Source of the DNA: Karalla daura
Taxonomy: Eukaryota > Chordata > Actinopteri > Chaetodontiformes > Leiognathidae
Length of the DNA: 64,000 nucleotides
Reading direction: 5' to 3'
NCBI GenBank assembly: GCA_029224185.1
Contig: CM055210.1
Span: 11,425,021-11,489,020 of the forward strand
The translations under genes were made by a program, and so were the position numbers. The notes beneath the pieces were generated by a model, which was not told the DNA's origin, made no database searches, and was given only the letters and a program-made list of their open reading frames with translations. Positions within the stretch are counted from its first letter, which is position 1. Every line of letters begins with the position of its first letter. Shown piece after piece: positions 36,785 through 50,014 of this stretch.

Positions 36785-37578
36785 ATGTACATTCCCTCCC
36801 CTGTCATACCTGTTAGAGCTTTAAATTACCTTTGCCACAACCATGGCGAGTGTTGCCAAGCATCTCGCAGCAGCGAATATATTTGGTTACATTACCCAAC
36901 CACCCATGGTGGGGCACCAAGCAGGTGATGTGCTCCCACTGGACTGCCGGAGATTTGATTTCATCAAATGAAGGTATCTGAGCCCACTGTGAGCATGGAT
37001 CCAGCCGTACGTGTCCACAGACTCCACAACTATTTCAATCCGTTACTATCTAGCGTGCACCGCTCGCGGGGGAAGTCCAAAATGTCTGTGCTCCGGCGGC
37101 AGACACAGACAAAATTCTCCCTGCTCTTGAACAATCAATGATTGTGCAAAAAAAGTCAAATTGAGGGGACGGAATTCTCTGCATTGCGTGTCTGAGCCAT
37201 TTTAGTGAGCAATAATAAGAAAATGGAGCAGAAACAAGGCACTCAGAAATAGTGTGAAATGAAACGCAAGAGGGAGATCATTTGAAACACAAGTGAAATT
37301 ACTTCAGCCGCCCAGACGGGCCTGGCTTTTCAATTCTGTGCACAGAAAAGGAGAAAATATAATTTGTGAAGTCGCTGTGCACTGACGTTTTAGTAAACTA
37401 GACATGCGACACAGCCTCAGATGCTGGAGACCTGCTGGAGTAGATGTGCATATGCACAAAGACAAAGAGATGCAGACTTACTATTTCTCTCTTAAATGAC
37501 TAAAGTGCCCTTTAATCCCTGTGTAAGCATGAATGCACATGGGCAGGTCAGTGGACTAGGCTGCTTTTTCCGGAACAG

Positions 37579-37591
37579 CCACTAGGGGGAG
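37579..37591 (+). promoter_or_regulatory. CTCF-like motif CCACTAGGGGGAG
   Basis: Matches the core of the vertebrate CTCF motif (CCASYAGRKGG) except near its 3' end. A single motif match is weak evidence of binding, but its placement in a gene desert makes an insulator or loop anchor possible. Confidence 0.3.
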
Positions 37592-37924
37592 TGGTAGTTT
37601 TCAGTTCCAGAAGAACCTGCTCCATGTCTAATCAGTGTGAATGCTGTCTTTTTTTTTCTCTCTTTGTACAAATGGTGCTACTACATTAGGGCTTTGATTG
37701 AGGACCAGAGGAGCAACTCTGGGGTCAGTAGTTTATGAAATAATAAGGCAGTGGGATGTTTAGATTATCGGTCGTACCTAATTTATCTCTAACAAATCAT
37801 TAGAAGGTGGGGCGGTTCATCTTAGCGCCTATGGATACACTTGAATGTTCTACAGACACAAGTCGATGCATGAAGCAAAGTAAAGCTTATGCAGGTCCAT
37901 GTTTTCATTTAATGTACATATAAA

Positions 37925-38040
37925 ATGGCAGATCCCCAGTCTGACTGAGGGGCTTTATTTTTTATGTTCTCCCTATATCTGCATGGGTTTTTATTCTCAC
38001 ACAGTCCAAAAAACATACATATTTTGGTCTAAATGAGTGA
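37925..38040 (+). repeat. dispersed fish repeat, forward orientation
   Basis: CTGACTGAGGGGCTTTATTT, TTCTCCCTATATCTGCATGG and GTTTTTATTCTCACACAGTC, then CAAAAAACATACATATTTTGG, in the family order. Confidence 0.65.
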
Positions 38041-38358
38041 AAACAATGAGTGAAAGTAAAAAAAAGTAAAAATGTCCTCTATGCACTCCATAGAGCAAAC
38101 TCTGTGTTCCCTCTTCCGTCATCCCTCCTGTGTGGTGGCGGATCAACAGGCCCCACCTGTAACTGCCTCCCATTGCTGAGGTACCAGTGCGTCGCGCCGC
38201 TGAAATCTGTCCCTGTCTTTTGATGCAAATAATACACATTTGTAAGACTCATTAGTCACTCAGTGGGTAATGGTGCCAGACGGACGACGTCGGCAAAAAC
38301 CACAAGGGCAGGTGAAAAGAATGGGAGAGATTAGAGTCTTAACTTTTTACTCGGTGGA

Positions 38359-38391
38359 CACACACACACACGCACACACACACACACACAC
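38359..38391 (+). repeat. CA microsatellite
   Basis: CA units with one CG interruption. Confidence 0.92.
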
Positions 38392-38859
38392 GACTGTTGC
38401 AGATGGCGCACGTACACCCTCGCCCGTAAATGTGCGCATACAAGAAGCCAACCTTGCCAGCTCTTTAAATGACAGAGGGCTTGGAATGTAATTGCTGGTG
38501 GTAAACAGCGAAACTGGGTTTATATGCTTCAGGTCTACTCAGTAAATATCTTACTAGAATTTCCCTTCGGACAATGCATTGTGCAAAGTGCATCTCCAAC
38601 TATAAGACTGAAACTTGGAACAGCCATCATAAAGGGAGATGGGAACGTACCTTGCCTCCTATTTTTAACTTTTTGATAAGCCGGGGGATATAAACATGCC
38701 ATAAAAGCCGCTTTATTGCGTCAACTTTAACTTTTTATTAGACCTGAATGAATTCACTTTTCGGACGGTCAGGGCAGGGGGCGGGGGCAATGTAGTGAAG
38801 CTGCATGGCAAAGACGTTCCATTGTTGGCGTGTTTGGAGCCACGTTGACGATAAGGTCA

Positions 38860-39240
38860 ATATTCACTCTCCCCGCAGGCCTTCAGTTTGTTAGTTTGGG
38901 AACTACGTTTAGCAACTAGCCGCTAACTTTATCTGTCACTTGGCACCCGAGGAAGCGTGCCGTGGGTCTAGCAGAAGAGAAAACCCGTCACGTGCCATTT
39001 TAAAACTCGAAACCGTCGCGTGCAAACTTTGTTGTCCGACGACTGCGGTACATTAACATCCATCACGAGAAGCTGTGTCTAATCCGCTCTAATCTAACCA
39101 GTGAGGCGGAAAAGGCAACAAGTCAAATGAAAGAGGAAGTAATTTGCTCGGCTCCGAACGCCGCTCCTCCTATACATCATCCACCTTCCCGGGCCCTGTC
39201 AGGGAAGGTCACTGCAGTAGCACCCTCCAGTGGCGATGCT
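38860..39240. promoter_or_regulatory. CpG-containing unique segment in the desert
   Basis: CpG-bearing words are denser here than in the surroundings (CACGTTGACG, CCGTCGCGTG, GTCCGACGACTGCGG, CCGCTCTAATC), without simple repeats. It could be a regulatory element or minor promoter; no exon was recognised. Confidence 0.25.
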
Positions 39241-40109
39241 ACAGCTATTTTCTGCTGCGTTTTAGCTCTTTTTTTTTTTTTTAAATGGAACGTTTGCCTC
39301 CAGGTATCCACAGCATGGCTAATTAATCGGAGTAATTATTTGCTTAGGCAGACAAAGTGCACGTTTTGTCTGTGTTCGGCACTTTTCAACAGGAGAACAT
39401 TGTGTCCGGATGAGGACACGGGGACTGGAGCAATAGCCGGAGGAGGAAAGTAGGGATGACGACTCATTGATACAAGTGCTTTTTTATATATATATATAAT
39501 TCTTTTGGTGTGTGTGTGCATGTGTGTGTGCATGTGTGTCATGGCACAGTGTCACCTTCGCTCGGATTTAGCAATTCATAGCCGGCCAAGTCTTTTGGTC
39601 TTTGGGAAGGCTTTAATTAACTATCTATGTCTTGGGCTGCAGTCAGCTACTCCGAGGCTGCAATTTGATCTCGTGATCCTCTCTGACTCGTCAAGTTTCA
39701 CAAGGAAAAAAGGAAATATGAATTTTCAGACTGTGGGGGGGTGGGGGGGGCAGTCAGTGATCCGACCCTTTTCCCTCTGCTCTTGCAGCTGCAAGGACAA
39801 AACATCAGGCTATTCATGTGTGCACAGGTGTACATAAAAACGCAAAAAGGTCAAACATATACGACTGGGGAAATGTGACAAAATGTGACATTTTTAAAGA
39901 TATAGTCCTCGAGGCCAGAAACTAGAGCAGAAACAATACAGCACAAGAAAAACCTGAGAAAATGAGACAGGCAAGAATCTCAACCTTACAATCCTCCCAG
40001 TACCTTTTTAAAGGTAAAAACAAACTTAATCACAAGGACGAGAACATTAATTCTGCTGAAACCGACAAGATTGCTTCTCAAAATAGATATGCAATACTTC
40101 ATTTTCAGC

Positions 40110-40350
40110 TCTTATCTATGTTAGCATGAGGGACCTGGGTGTGACCCCCATTTTAACCACAGGCCTTTCTGTGTATAGCTTGCATGTATTGACCAGACAC
40201 ACCATTTCAGTCAATTGGAATCTCTAAATTGCCCCATAGAGTGAATATGAGAGTGCATGTTGTGTGTGTGTTTGGCTCAAGCAAGCCCTTTTGACGGTAT
40301 TTAGGTATGAAGCAGATAAGAAAAGAGGATGGATGGACATTAGGTAAGAC
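40110..40350 (+). repeat. dispersed fish repeat, forward orientation, degraded
   Basis: TCTGTGTATAGCTTGCATGT, then TCAATTGGAATCTCTAAATT and GCCCCATAGAGTGAATATGA, ending GAGGATGGATGGACATTAGG. Confidence 0.6.
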
Positions 40351-40755
40351 ACATGTTGGATGGGTTTATAAAAAAAAAAGCAAACCGTAGCAAACAAAAA
40401 GATTATTTCCCAGGATACTGGCTCGGTTGGAAAGCAGGTTGCATTCTTGAAAAGCTGCCTGGTAAACAAAAAAAAGAAAATCAAATGACACGAGCAAATG
40501 ATCTTGACATGTACTGTATGACGACAATGAGTTTGGGCATCTCGTGTGTAATGGTGGGAGGTTGCTGTCTAAACAGCGCTGCGTCTGGCTGTGACAACAC
40601 GCAACGACAATTTGGCTCGATCACGGGGGAGACCGTAGCCGACATGCCCCCCGTATCCCTTACCGTGATGAGACCTTATGTATCGATGAGGAGAAATGAA
40701 GGCGGCGTGAACTGTGCATTTAGCAGTCCTTAGCAGTCACACATAAACAAGCAGT

Positions 40756-40902
40756 CTCACACACACACACACACACAAATACACGCGCACACAAACCCAG
40801 CCGCTCCTGCCTCTATTGAACAGGCTGGGTCCTTCGAGCGCTCTAAATCTGTTCATCTGTCAAAGTGTCAGAGTCTATGCATCATCCCTGAGTCTTAGGA
40901 GT

Positions 40903-40933
<31 letters not shown>

Positions 40934-40940
40934 CATATAT
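40756..40940 (+). repeat. two CA microsatellites
   Basis: CA runs at about 40756-40778 and 40902-40935, the second ending in a short TA run. Confidence 0.9.
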
Positions 40941-41249
40941 ATATACACATTTACACACGCGCTACGAGACAGAGAGCATCTCTCAGAAGCAAAGCAGAAG
41001 GCTTTACCATATTTTAAATGAAGCGGGCTTGCTGAGATATCAGATTGCTCTCCATCTTGTGGGAGACAGTCGCTGCTCCTGTGTGCACGGGAGTAACAAA
41101 ACAAACTATTTTCAGGGAGCCTGTGGAGCTTTACTACACCGCCTCTTAACACCAAAGAGAAAAAATCAAAGGAGTGAGACAGATTCACGTTTCCAGAGCC
41201 ATACTAATGATGCCGTGCGGGGGGAAATTTATTTACCTTGTTCATAGAC

Positions 41250-42080
41250 TCACAACAAACTGAGGACTTGGCAAAGATGTTATTCAGGCTCATTTTCTTG
41301 TCGAGGTGAATCCTCACAAGCGGGCAAATTTGTCAAAGGAGCATGACATCAAAGGTAGAAAAATACGTAGAATTGTGTTATTCGAGGACGGGCGAGTACT
41401 TGCCTCTGCCGAGGGAGTTAGGGGGGAAATCTCTCTTTGAATTAACTTGGGTTCACAAAGTTAATTTCTGAGGTCTGGGAGTTCGGCAACATCATCCCAG
41501 TGAAGTCAAATACAGTATAAACAGGAGGGATTAAATGGGTTTTAAACAAAGCCAACAGCTAAGCAAGTTATTTAAACCACTTTATTCAGAGTTAAGTTGG
41601 GAAAACTGCTCTGCTGATGGAAGACCAAAGGCTCCGGGAGTCAATACGAACGGCTTCATTTAGCAAGGCTGTTTTCTCAACTGCTGTTTCTAAGGTGGAA
41701 AGAGAAAGTAGAAAAAAAAACAGTTTACAATCACTTAATTTTAGCTTTTGACTCAAATTCTCAGAAATGTTTTTTTTTTTTTTTTACATCCGAATGACCT
41801 TTTCGGTCGAAGAAGAGCATAAAGTTTGTCTGAAATGGTGTCAGGGATGGTTTTTGTTCTACAGTCAATACAAATCAGTTTGTCTGGTACAATTTCATTA
41901 CCGCCCCAGTGTCCAAAAGCGGGCCCTACGTCACTTTAGGCACAGAACAGTTCTGGGAGACTTTGGAGTGGAATGTAATGATGCTCTTATGTCATTTGTT
42001 TTTAAAGTAACCCCACTTATGAGATACTTGAACGCTGCAAAGAGATCCTCGGCCGCCCTAATTGCGTACTCCTCTGCAGC
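41250..42080. other. desert segment, no gene recognised
   Basis: Unique-looking sequence with a T run of 17 (41769-41785). The plus-strand open frame through 42084 has no recognisable domain. Confidence 0.35.
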
Positions 42081-42337
42081 CTGAATATAGATGGGAAAGG
42101 TAGGGCAGCGTACGAATATGATTAAGGTACAGTAAAGGGCACTGTACCTCCATACAGGTAAGGACAGTCGTACTGTGGATGCGGCTACAAATGCAAAAAG
42201 TGATTCTAGTTTGTGGAAAAAAGTTGCTTGCAGAATTAGTTAGTGGAAATACAAAAGCAGACACACCTCTAGTCTCTTTGTCTCTAACTCTCACTTTACC
42301 CTCTCACTCTATCTCTCTCTCTCTCACGCACACTCTC

Positions 42338-42339
<2 letters not shown>

Positions 42340-42414
<75 letters not shown>
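42340..42414 (+). repeat. CA microsatellite (about 37 units)
   Basis: Uninterrupted CA dinucleotides over about 75 bp, preceded by CT-rich sequence. Confidence 0.97.
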
Positions 42415-42415
<1 letters not shown>

Positions 42416-44139
42416 CGCATACAGTTTCTGACGGCCATAACTCAAAGGTCATGGGCGCCCTGGAGCGTGTAGTATCTTACCACACCTCAGTGGTCCAGCA
42501 CAGCTCCCAGGTGAGTAGGGATGCTGTGGGCTCAGCATGCTGATGCAAGCACGTCTCCTAAAAGACCAGAGCGTGGCAAAGTAATTTGTTTGTGTGTCAT
42601 TGTCTTTGATTGTTGGCGACTGTGCGTGCGCAATTATGTGTGTGCGTGTGTGTGTGTGTGTCGGGGGAAACTACAGGCCTGACGACCCCTCCGAGTCCAG
42701 ATGCCTTTTAGAGGCGGACAAAGGCACAAAGGCCTGCAATCGCTCTCATCGACCAAGCTGCGACATGTTCTCCAAATCACCTTAGTCGGAGGGAGGTTCA
42801 GTGTTTTTGGACAGGAATCAACTCTCCGCACGAAAATATCAGCTACAAGGCAAGCACGGTCACAGTGGTGGCCGATGTTGGCATTCACTTGGCATTTAAC
42901 ATCAAATGAATGATTTTTACAAGATGGCATTGCATTAGAATTGTAAACACGAAAGCCCAGAGATGATCAAATGGTTCAGAGCAACATCTCTGGGGCACCA
43001 ATTGTGTTCCCACCAACCTTGGAGTCAATACCCGGGCCGTGTGGCTTTGTCCCCATCTTGTCTGCTTCTCTAACCTGTTTTTCCTTTGCCTAAAAAAAAA
43101 ATTAAATAAATAAATAAGAGAGGCTATTTTGGTGAATGCATGGCTCACAATCCTTTTTGAGAACAAAATAAAATTGTAGACAAGGTATACAAAAGTTACA
43201 GAGAAAGCCATTAGATGATTGACCGCTGGCACAACCCAATCCTGGAGGAAGACTGTCCAAGCATGGCTTAGCAACCGTGACTTGGCACAGCGGGAGCGTC
43301 AAGGTTTGAATTTCTCCTCATGGGGAGAGCTTGCACGAGGCTGTATCGAGGGTAAAACTCTATAAGGAGTGTTTGGATGGTGGGTTCTTTTGTTCGTGAT
43401 TCTCCAGATCTACACCCCGAAGAGAAAACGTGCAACGAATGGATTAAATGGATTATCATTGATTAACCAAGCACTGCTGTCAAGGCCAGTGGCATTTCAT
43501 AAGTCATTATTTCGTGGGTTTGCGTTTGGATAAAAAAAAGTGTCATTCAGCCCTTAAAGGGCATATTATCTTAAAATGAATGCATTCAAAACACATAATA
43601 GTACAATGGTGTTTTCAGCAGGCATTGATATTTGTGAACTGTAACAAAATCTGTTCATGTCAGATGTTGTTTTGTTTCCCACATGGTAAACATGCCACAG
43701 TTATTTCTGTAAACTGTATATGTGCTGCACAAAGCTTGGCAGGTCTGGCAGCCGTATTAAGGAGGTTCAAGCCTTTCGATTGTAATAGAAAAGGTCCCGA
43801 AATTGTGAAAAACCTCACCTTAATTTCCCCAGTCTGCTTTCCAACTGTGTATTGTTCTTTTTGTGTGTGAGTGTGTGTGTGTGTCTCTCTGCCTGCCTCT
43901 CTTACCTCTGCTAAGTCTCTCTCTGGATCCCCGTCACACGCACTCACACTCACAGTCATAATCACACACTGTCCTCCGCTCACCTCCCCTTCTCTCCTTC
44001 ACCACCTCCTCTCGCCTCGTGAGTAGTAAGATGAGAATGTGTGTTGGGGTGGGTGGGGTGGTGGGGCTGGATTGAGGTGGGTAAAGGGAGAGAGAGGAAG
44101 GGGGGGGTGGGCTCTAATGTCAGCCCAGGCCATGATCCG

Positions 44140-44450
44140 CTCTGAGGAGTTGATTTGCTGCGGCTCAGCGCCCCAGAGGCCGATTAGCATTCCGCCGCTA
44201 ACTCCCCGACTCCCTCGCACTGTTCGCCGGCACGACCGTGAGCGCCTGCCGCTGCTCTCGTCCTCCCCTTTCTTTCCTCGCTCACTTCCTCATTTCCACC
44301 TAGCGAGACACAGAGACGTGCCGGCCGGCCCGCACGCCGGTAATGAGCTCCACGGATTTCACTGTTTCACCCTCGCTCGCTCACTCGCTCATTCCCGGAG
44401 CGCCCCCCACCGGGTCGCCAAGCTAAACGTCTTGCTAGCATGGAATAACT
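44140..44450. promoter_or_regulatory. CpG-rich island-like segment
   Basis: A GC-rich stretch with frequent CpG (CCGCCGCTAACTCCCCGACT, GTTCGCCGGCACGACCGTGA, CCGGCCGGCCCGCACGCCGG). It is the densest CpG patch in the desert. There is no TATA box, no clear downstream splice donor and no recognised coding exon. It might be the promoter of an unannotated transcript or an orphan CpG island. Confidence 0.35.
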
Positions 44451-44799
44451 GTCAACATTAAGATGTCGACTCTTTACCTGAGACGTTCTTCCACCAATAC
44501 CCCCAGACGGGAAGGGGGGGACTGCTGGCATCGAGGTGCCGTCCTTTTGGTGTCTTTCGTCTCACTCAATGGAACGACCTTAATGATTGGTGTGCCAAGG
44601 CGGGGCAGCGACATCGATCGGGTAGAAATAACCAGATTAGCTGGCGGGTTGTGTCTGGGACCATGGATAAGACTCAGAACTGAGAGAGAAGATGAATTGG
44701 ACGAGATATTCTAAAGACAAATGACAGGTCGCAGTTTCAGAGAAAAGTAGCAAAGAATAGCAATACGTTTGCTGGAGATACTGCTTAAACCTGGTTAGA

Positions 44800-46340
44800 A
44801 TATTTAAGTTGCAGTCCGTTTTGTTTGCCTTAATGGGCTCTTAATGAATATTATTTTGATGCCACTGATGACTGTGAAACCCCTTCCAGCTCCACTCGAT
44901 TGCAGCTCTTTGGATTGAGTCCAGGAGACGGTGCATTTGTCTTTAAGACGTCATTTGCTTGAGCATGTGGCGATTCACCGTCAGTTATGCCAGACATATA
45001 TCTCGTGGGCAAATTGATACGGAGTGCTCCTTTATTGAACTAAAGCAGGAACAAACTTTAGGTTTATTGAATACACCCCAGGTGTTCAATAACCGCCAGG
45101 GCCCATCAGACAGCAGAAGCTCTCTATTGAGCAACAGAGATTAAGTTTCTTGACTTAAGCCTCTCCAGCTGAGAACAAAGATATATACCTGAATAATGTT
45201 GAGGGGAGAGGTTTAATGAAAAATAAGATAGAGAAGAATGAACAGAGAGGATATATTGGCACCTTATTGGCACCTCACAGCACCTGGTCATTAATGAGTG
45301 CTTTGACGCGCTGAATAGGATGCACTGGCTCAGATAAATAATCCCTATAAAGAATACAAATTTACGAATGCCAGATTCAAGCAAAAGTGCTCAATCATCT
45401 GCGTCCCTGCCTCCAGTCTCCTTGCGCAGGTGTGCGGGGTCCAAGCATTGTAGGCAGACATTAATTCACCTGAGCACTGTTGCTTTATTCTTTCATACAT
45501 CAAAATAAGAGGAGAGAGTGTTTTTTTTTCTGTCTGCAAGTGTATATTTACAAATGAGCGCTTTTAATTTAAAAGAATGACCCAATTCTTAGGTGGTGTC
45601 AAAGACATGATGACTAATGCTTTGCCTGGAGACTCGCTGCAAGTGATTGGTTTTCTATTGCATCAAAATCAGAGATTCATAGATCATGATAAAGTGGTGC
45701 GACCGGGACAATGCTTCATTAATGGCCAGAGTGGGACACAGGCTGGGCAGTGGTCTAAGGTAACACCCTTTTTTTCTCATCTGCAGCTCAATAAGGCTGT
45801 GAAATAAGGCCGTTTTCAACCCGCTAGAAATTTGAAGCAAACACGTGGTGAAGGTCACATTTTAGACGAAAATAGAGTGTCTACAGCTGCTTGGAAGATT
45901 GGGAAAAAGCCAAGTGTGGCTGATGAGTACAGGACAGTCCTCTGCCTACTTTTTTTCCTTTTTGTGGACATTTTATCTTTCCCTCAACAGAAGCAAAGCT
46001 TAAAATCCGTTCGGGGAACCCTCTTTGGCGTGATCTGTGCCCCCACTGTCTCTATGTGTCTTTAATAAAGACGCTTTCCCCACTTCCTGCCTACTCCCTT
46101 CTGATTCACAGCTCTATTTACAGTTCCTGCATGGCCCTGCCAAATCAGGGGCCTTCAAATTGGGTAGTTAAAGGAGCTGCGGGCGGAGAAGCACATTTTA
46201 TCACCAGATATGCCCAGAAATCAATGCACCCTCTCAAATGGCTGTCTCTTTATGGACCGTCAGGGAAATATGAGTGGAAATGGAAGAAGCGGGAGGGCAG
46301 TGATGTGATATAAGTGAAGGCCTTCATTCAGACTTCTTGC
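44800..46340. other. desert segment with AT-rich unique text
   Basis: Includes CTTAATGAATATTATTTTGATGCC-type and TTAATTTAAAAG words (44830-44860, 45563-45573) and no simple repeats. CNE-like in style; no gene recognised. Confidence 0.3.
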
Positions 46341-48694
46341 CTCCCGGTTCAAAACAGACATTAACACAAAGGGTCCCATCGGTTAAGGACTCCCCTCTCT
46401 CTGAGTCCATTGTGTGCAGTCGTGCAAGGTTTTGTACCTGATTACTGGACATAAAATCACAGAAAAGAGTTCACAAAGTTGAGTTAGGCCAGAGTATAAG
46501 TGCTTTTCGGAACATTTACAAGAGAGCTTATAATGTGATTATAACCAGATAAAGAGTTTTTCAGTTCACTGCAGCTGGTGTAAACACCAAAGAAGAAATA
46601 AACTGGTGACCGAACCCACAGTGGGGGCGGATATATTTACAGCTCTTTTGACCAAGTTCTCACTTTATAGCTATATTATTTCAATCTTCAAACTCTGCCA
46701 GTAAAGATGGCCCAAAAAGGCAACTGAGCAGACTGAGAATATCACACATGTACTGGGAAAAGGCTTGAAGATTGATGAAAGTTTGGGGTAAATAAAACTT
46801 ATTTGTTAAGTTTAGGAGACCTTCATCATGGTCATGGTTGAGATTTTTCATGCTTGGTTAAGCTTTGGGAACAATCGTGATCGTGGCTACAAGACTCTTG
46901 AAAGGGAAGTGGATGTGAAAAGTGGTTTTCTGTGTCTCAGTCCCACAATATTTTGACCCCCCATCCAGTCACCTCAAGCACACTTAACGTGACAGTACCC
47001 CCCTCCTTTCCTCCCAGCAGACTGGGGGATGATTCCTCTAACTGCGGGAGGCCCTTTTCACGTAAACATGCTGGGTTTTGTCATCTCTGACGTGCAGTCT
47101 CAAATTAGTGTTTTGCCCCGGCAGTTGTTTTCCTGTTTGTTGGTTCTGATGACATTGTCCTAGCGCAGCACTTTGGCGAGTTTCTAAAGTCAAAGCCGTT
47201 TAACTCGCATCAATCACGCATGTCACCTCGCCACATGAGCACCTGTAAAGTGTTCTTGCACCTGATTTGTATGTTGCCTCGGCTCGAATGCGCCGCGACT
47301 CCGAAAGCCCGTGGAAGAGGCACTTTGGCTCACAGGCAACCGGCTCTTTATTTAGAGCCCCGCCGCCCTGGTTGAGACCCAAGGTCATTGCATCACGCTA
47401 CGGACGCTGGCTGCCAACAAAGTAGCCTATCAGTCATCAGCCTTAATGAATAGGGTGTGGTGTAAAAATAGATACAAAGACACGGAGTCAGAATGCGAGC
47501 ACTCACAGGCAGCGGTGGCATTGACACTTGGCAACTTGCAGCCCTTATTATCGGGCCACATAGCTGTGTCTGCCCGTGTCCGAAGCACTTATCTTTAGTT
47601 TGTTGACGGTTATTTTAGTAACCGCCTTTTTGCAGCGCGCAAAAGTGACTGACAAAGAGTGGCACGGGTCACGTGCAGTGAATCCAGAGACTGTGATTTA
47701 CAGTTTGGATGGATACTTCTCTCATGACAGATCTGACATTGAAAACATGCTCGGCTTGGTTCGTGCGAGGTCTGTCTCTCCTACAGGTCACCAGGCATTG
47801 GTTTTACTTTTCGCTCTGTACAAGCATGGTACATTTGCATGGTGAATCACACACATGACACACTACATAACGTTCCTCTTTTAGCCACGTGAGATCACAC
47901 CTATTTAAGATGTGGCAGGCAAGTAGGTTCCTTATCTCATTTTTCCTCTGTTTATCTTCCGTTTTTGTCATGTGCTGACACCCTTATTTTCTTCTCGATG
48001 AACACAATCTGAGATGCGTCAACACTTCTGACATCACAGCACCCTTCTGTGATGTTAAAACACTGAATGAACAGAAAATAAAATCCCCATAGGCTCCAAT
48101 GTGGACTTTCAGTGACTTGTGGTGATTTTGTTACTATATATTAATTCATACATATATTCATGCATTCGGGGTTTTGCCCTTTTAGGCTGTTGGTGGCGGT
48201 AGTGTCCCAAGATGCTGGTTTAAAAATACTTGTTTTGCAGTAGTTAGCTTAAATCAGAGTTGATGAGTCTTGTTTGCAAAGACATGATAAACAACAGGGT
48301 CAACAAGTTGACATAAAAGAAAGTTAAAGCAAGATGAAACTCATAAAGGCCAGAACTTAATCCAGGCATGTGATTATCAAGCAAAAATGTCATTTTTTTG
48401 CATCTTATCGCACGTGCATTTGCTGCATTTTCAAATTACATGTACTCCTTCTCAGACTTGCATATGCATGCGAATGCAGCACCCTGTAAATCCCACTTCA
48501 TAGTAAGAGGATAACTTCGTTCAGGATCCGGTGAGTAATATTCCCTGTTGGCTGCACAGCCGCCGCGGCCTCTGAGGATCAGCCGTGTACTGGAATAGCG
48601 CCTTTTGACGGCGTTGTCTCTTCCTTTACTGCACCTAAATTGGTCCTCGGGCTGTAGAGGCACAGGGTGGCAGATGGCCGGCCCCCTGGCAGCG

Positions 48695-48830
48695 TGGATC
48701 CACCAGCTTGGACTGGCACACATGTTCCCTCCGTGCAATTAAGTCTAGCTGACCCCTCAGAGCCCCCTGCATCAGCGGGGTGTTTCCGTCGCGTTCCTCC
48801 ATGCAGATGCTAGCACCAGCGTGCTCTACG
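48695..48830 (-). pseudogene. possible ankyrin-repeat relic
   Basis: On the minus strand an open frame contains HVEHAGASICM followed by EERDGNTPLMQGALRGQLDLI. The spacing GA.I...E.rDGNTPLM.gal.GqLDlI is that of an ankyrin repeat: the TPL helix start, then G-x-L-D-[LI]-I. Upstream the frame reads CDTRGEGLH. Downstream (ARREHVCQSKLVDP...) the similarity stops, and no second repeat at the expected 33-residue spacing is convincing. No clear splice sites bound it. It may be a fragment of an ankyrin-domain gene copied into the desert, or coincidence. Confidence 0.28.
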
Positions 48831-49659
48831 TGCAAACCCTCGCCACGCGTGTCACACTGTGCACATATGGCTGCTCCGTGTTCAGCATGTTTAATAATGC
48901 TGACATATTTTAGCAGACAACATTAAGGCGGCAGGAGACCTAGACTAAATCGACCATCCGTATGACAAATAAAGCTGTTCCCATTCGGTGTCGGGGCTTA
49001 CCATTGTGTGCCAGGACGTAGACGGATGCTGAAATGCACCGCAAAGTGTTGTTTGCTCCTCTATGGTTATGCGTGTCTTAAAGGTGCTTTTCTCACTTAC
49101 AGAACCTAAATCAAATTCTGTTTTTATTTTGATTGAAAAAAACAAATCACTCAGCGTTTGCAATCTGACTTGTGGAGGAGCAACTCTCTCTCTCTCTCTC
49201 TCTTTCCCCCTCTCTCCTCGTCCATATGTACAGTGAATATATCTCTTTATTTGCATGCACACGCTGCACTCAGGCATGACAATAAAAGACGCAGCTTAAT
49301 ATATCAAAAATCTGTCTGATTTATTGGCATCTGAAGTGTTTGCTAGCAACAAAAATCATTCCCATGCCAAATAGTCTTTGTAAAGCTTGACTGCTATTTA
49401 CTGTCATGCGTCTCATTTTAGTGTTATGGGTGATTATGATGGGGAGGCCTGCGCAACCATATATTAGCATGCGCTGAATGAGCGGTGGGACATGATGCCC
49501 CGTGACTGTGTGGTAAATGAAAGCTGCTTCTTATGCAGATGCATTTACAGCCCGACACCAACTGAAAATAGCCTTCAGCATTATGCAGGGATGTAGTACC
49601 ATGTAGATGCCCATACATTATGGCGGGTTCACGGATAGTGCTGTCTCCTTATAGAAAGG

Positions 49660-49765
49660 TCCCGGGTGTGAATCCTGGTTAATACAAGGGCCCTTTCTCG
49701 GTGTAGTTTGGACGTCCTTGCCAAAAGCATACATGTTTAGATTGATTGAAGACTTGAATTAAAAA
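49660..49765 (+). repeat. dispersed fish repeat, 5' part of a split copy
   Basis: GGTGTGAATCCTGGTTAATA, CCTTTCTCGGTGTAGTTTGG and CAAAAGCATACATGTTTAGA, then TTGATTGAAGACTTGAATTAA. The 3' part reappears at 50015-50150. Confidence 0.55.
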
Positions 49766-50014
49766 AGTGTTTAGACATAGAAATGGTTTACTTGCTTATT
49801 TATAGATACTTTGTTGACAATTTCAAAAAGCAACTGGGGAGTATTAAACTACCAAATGGAAGACACAGAGTCCATAAATGTAATGTTTAGGCTTTGGAGT
49901 TTTTACCCCATGAAACAAGAGCAAGCAGCAGTTGCTAACGTCAGCTGCTAATCATGCTAAGGAGACATCTCTACTGCTGAGCCACAAATAAAACAGTTGA
50001 AGGTAAAAGTTTGC

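Noticed and set aside
47576..47845. Plus-strand ORF preceded by a TTTTTGCAG acceptor-like word
   Set aside because: The apparent start is GTG, no domain is recognisable and there is no good donor; too weak to list as an exon.
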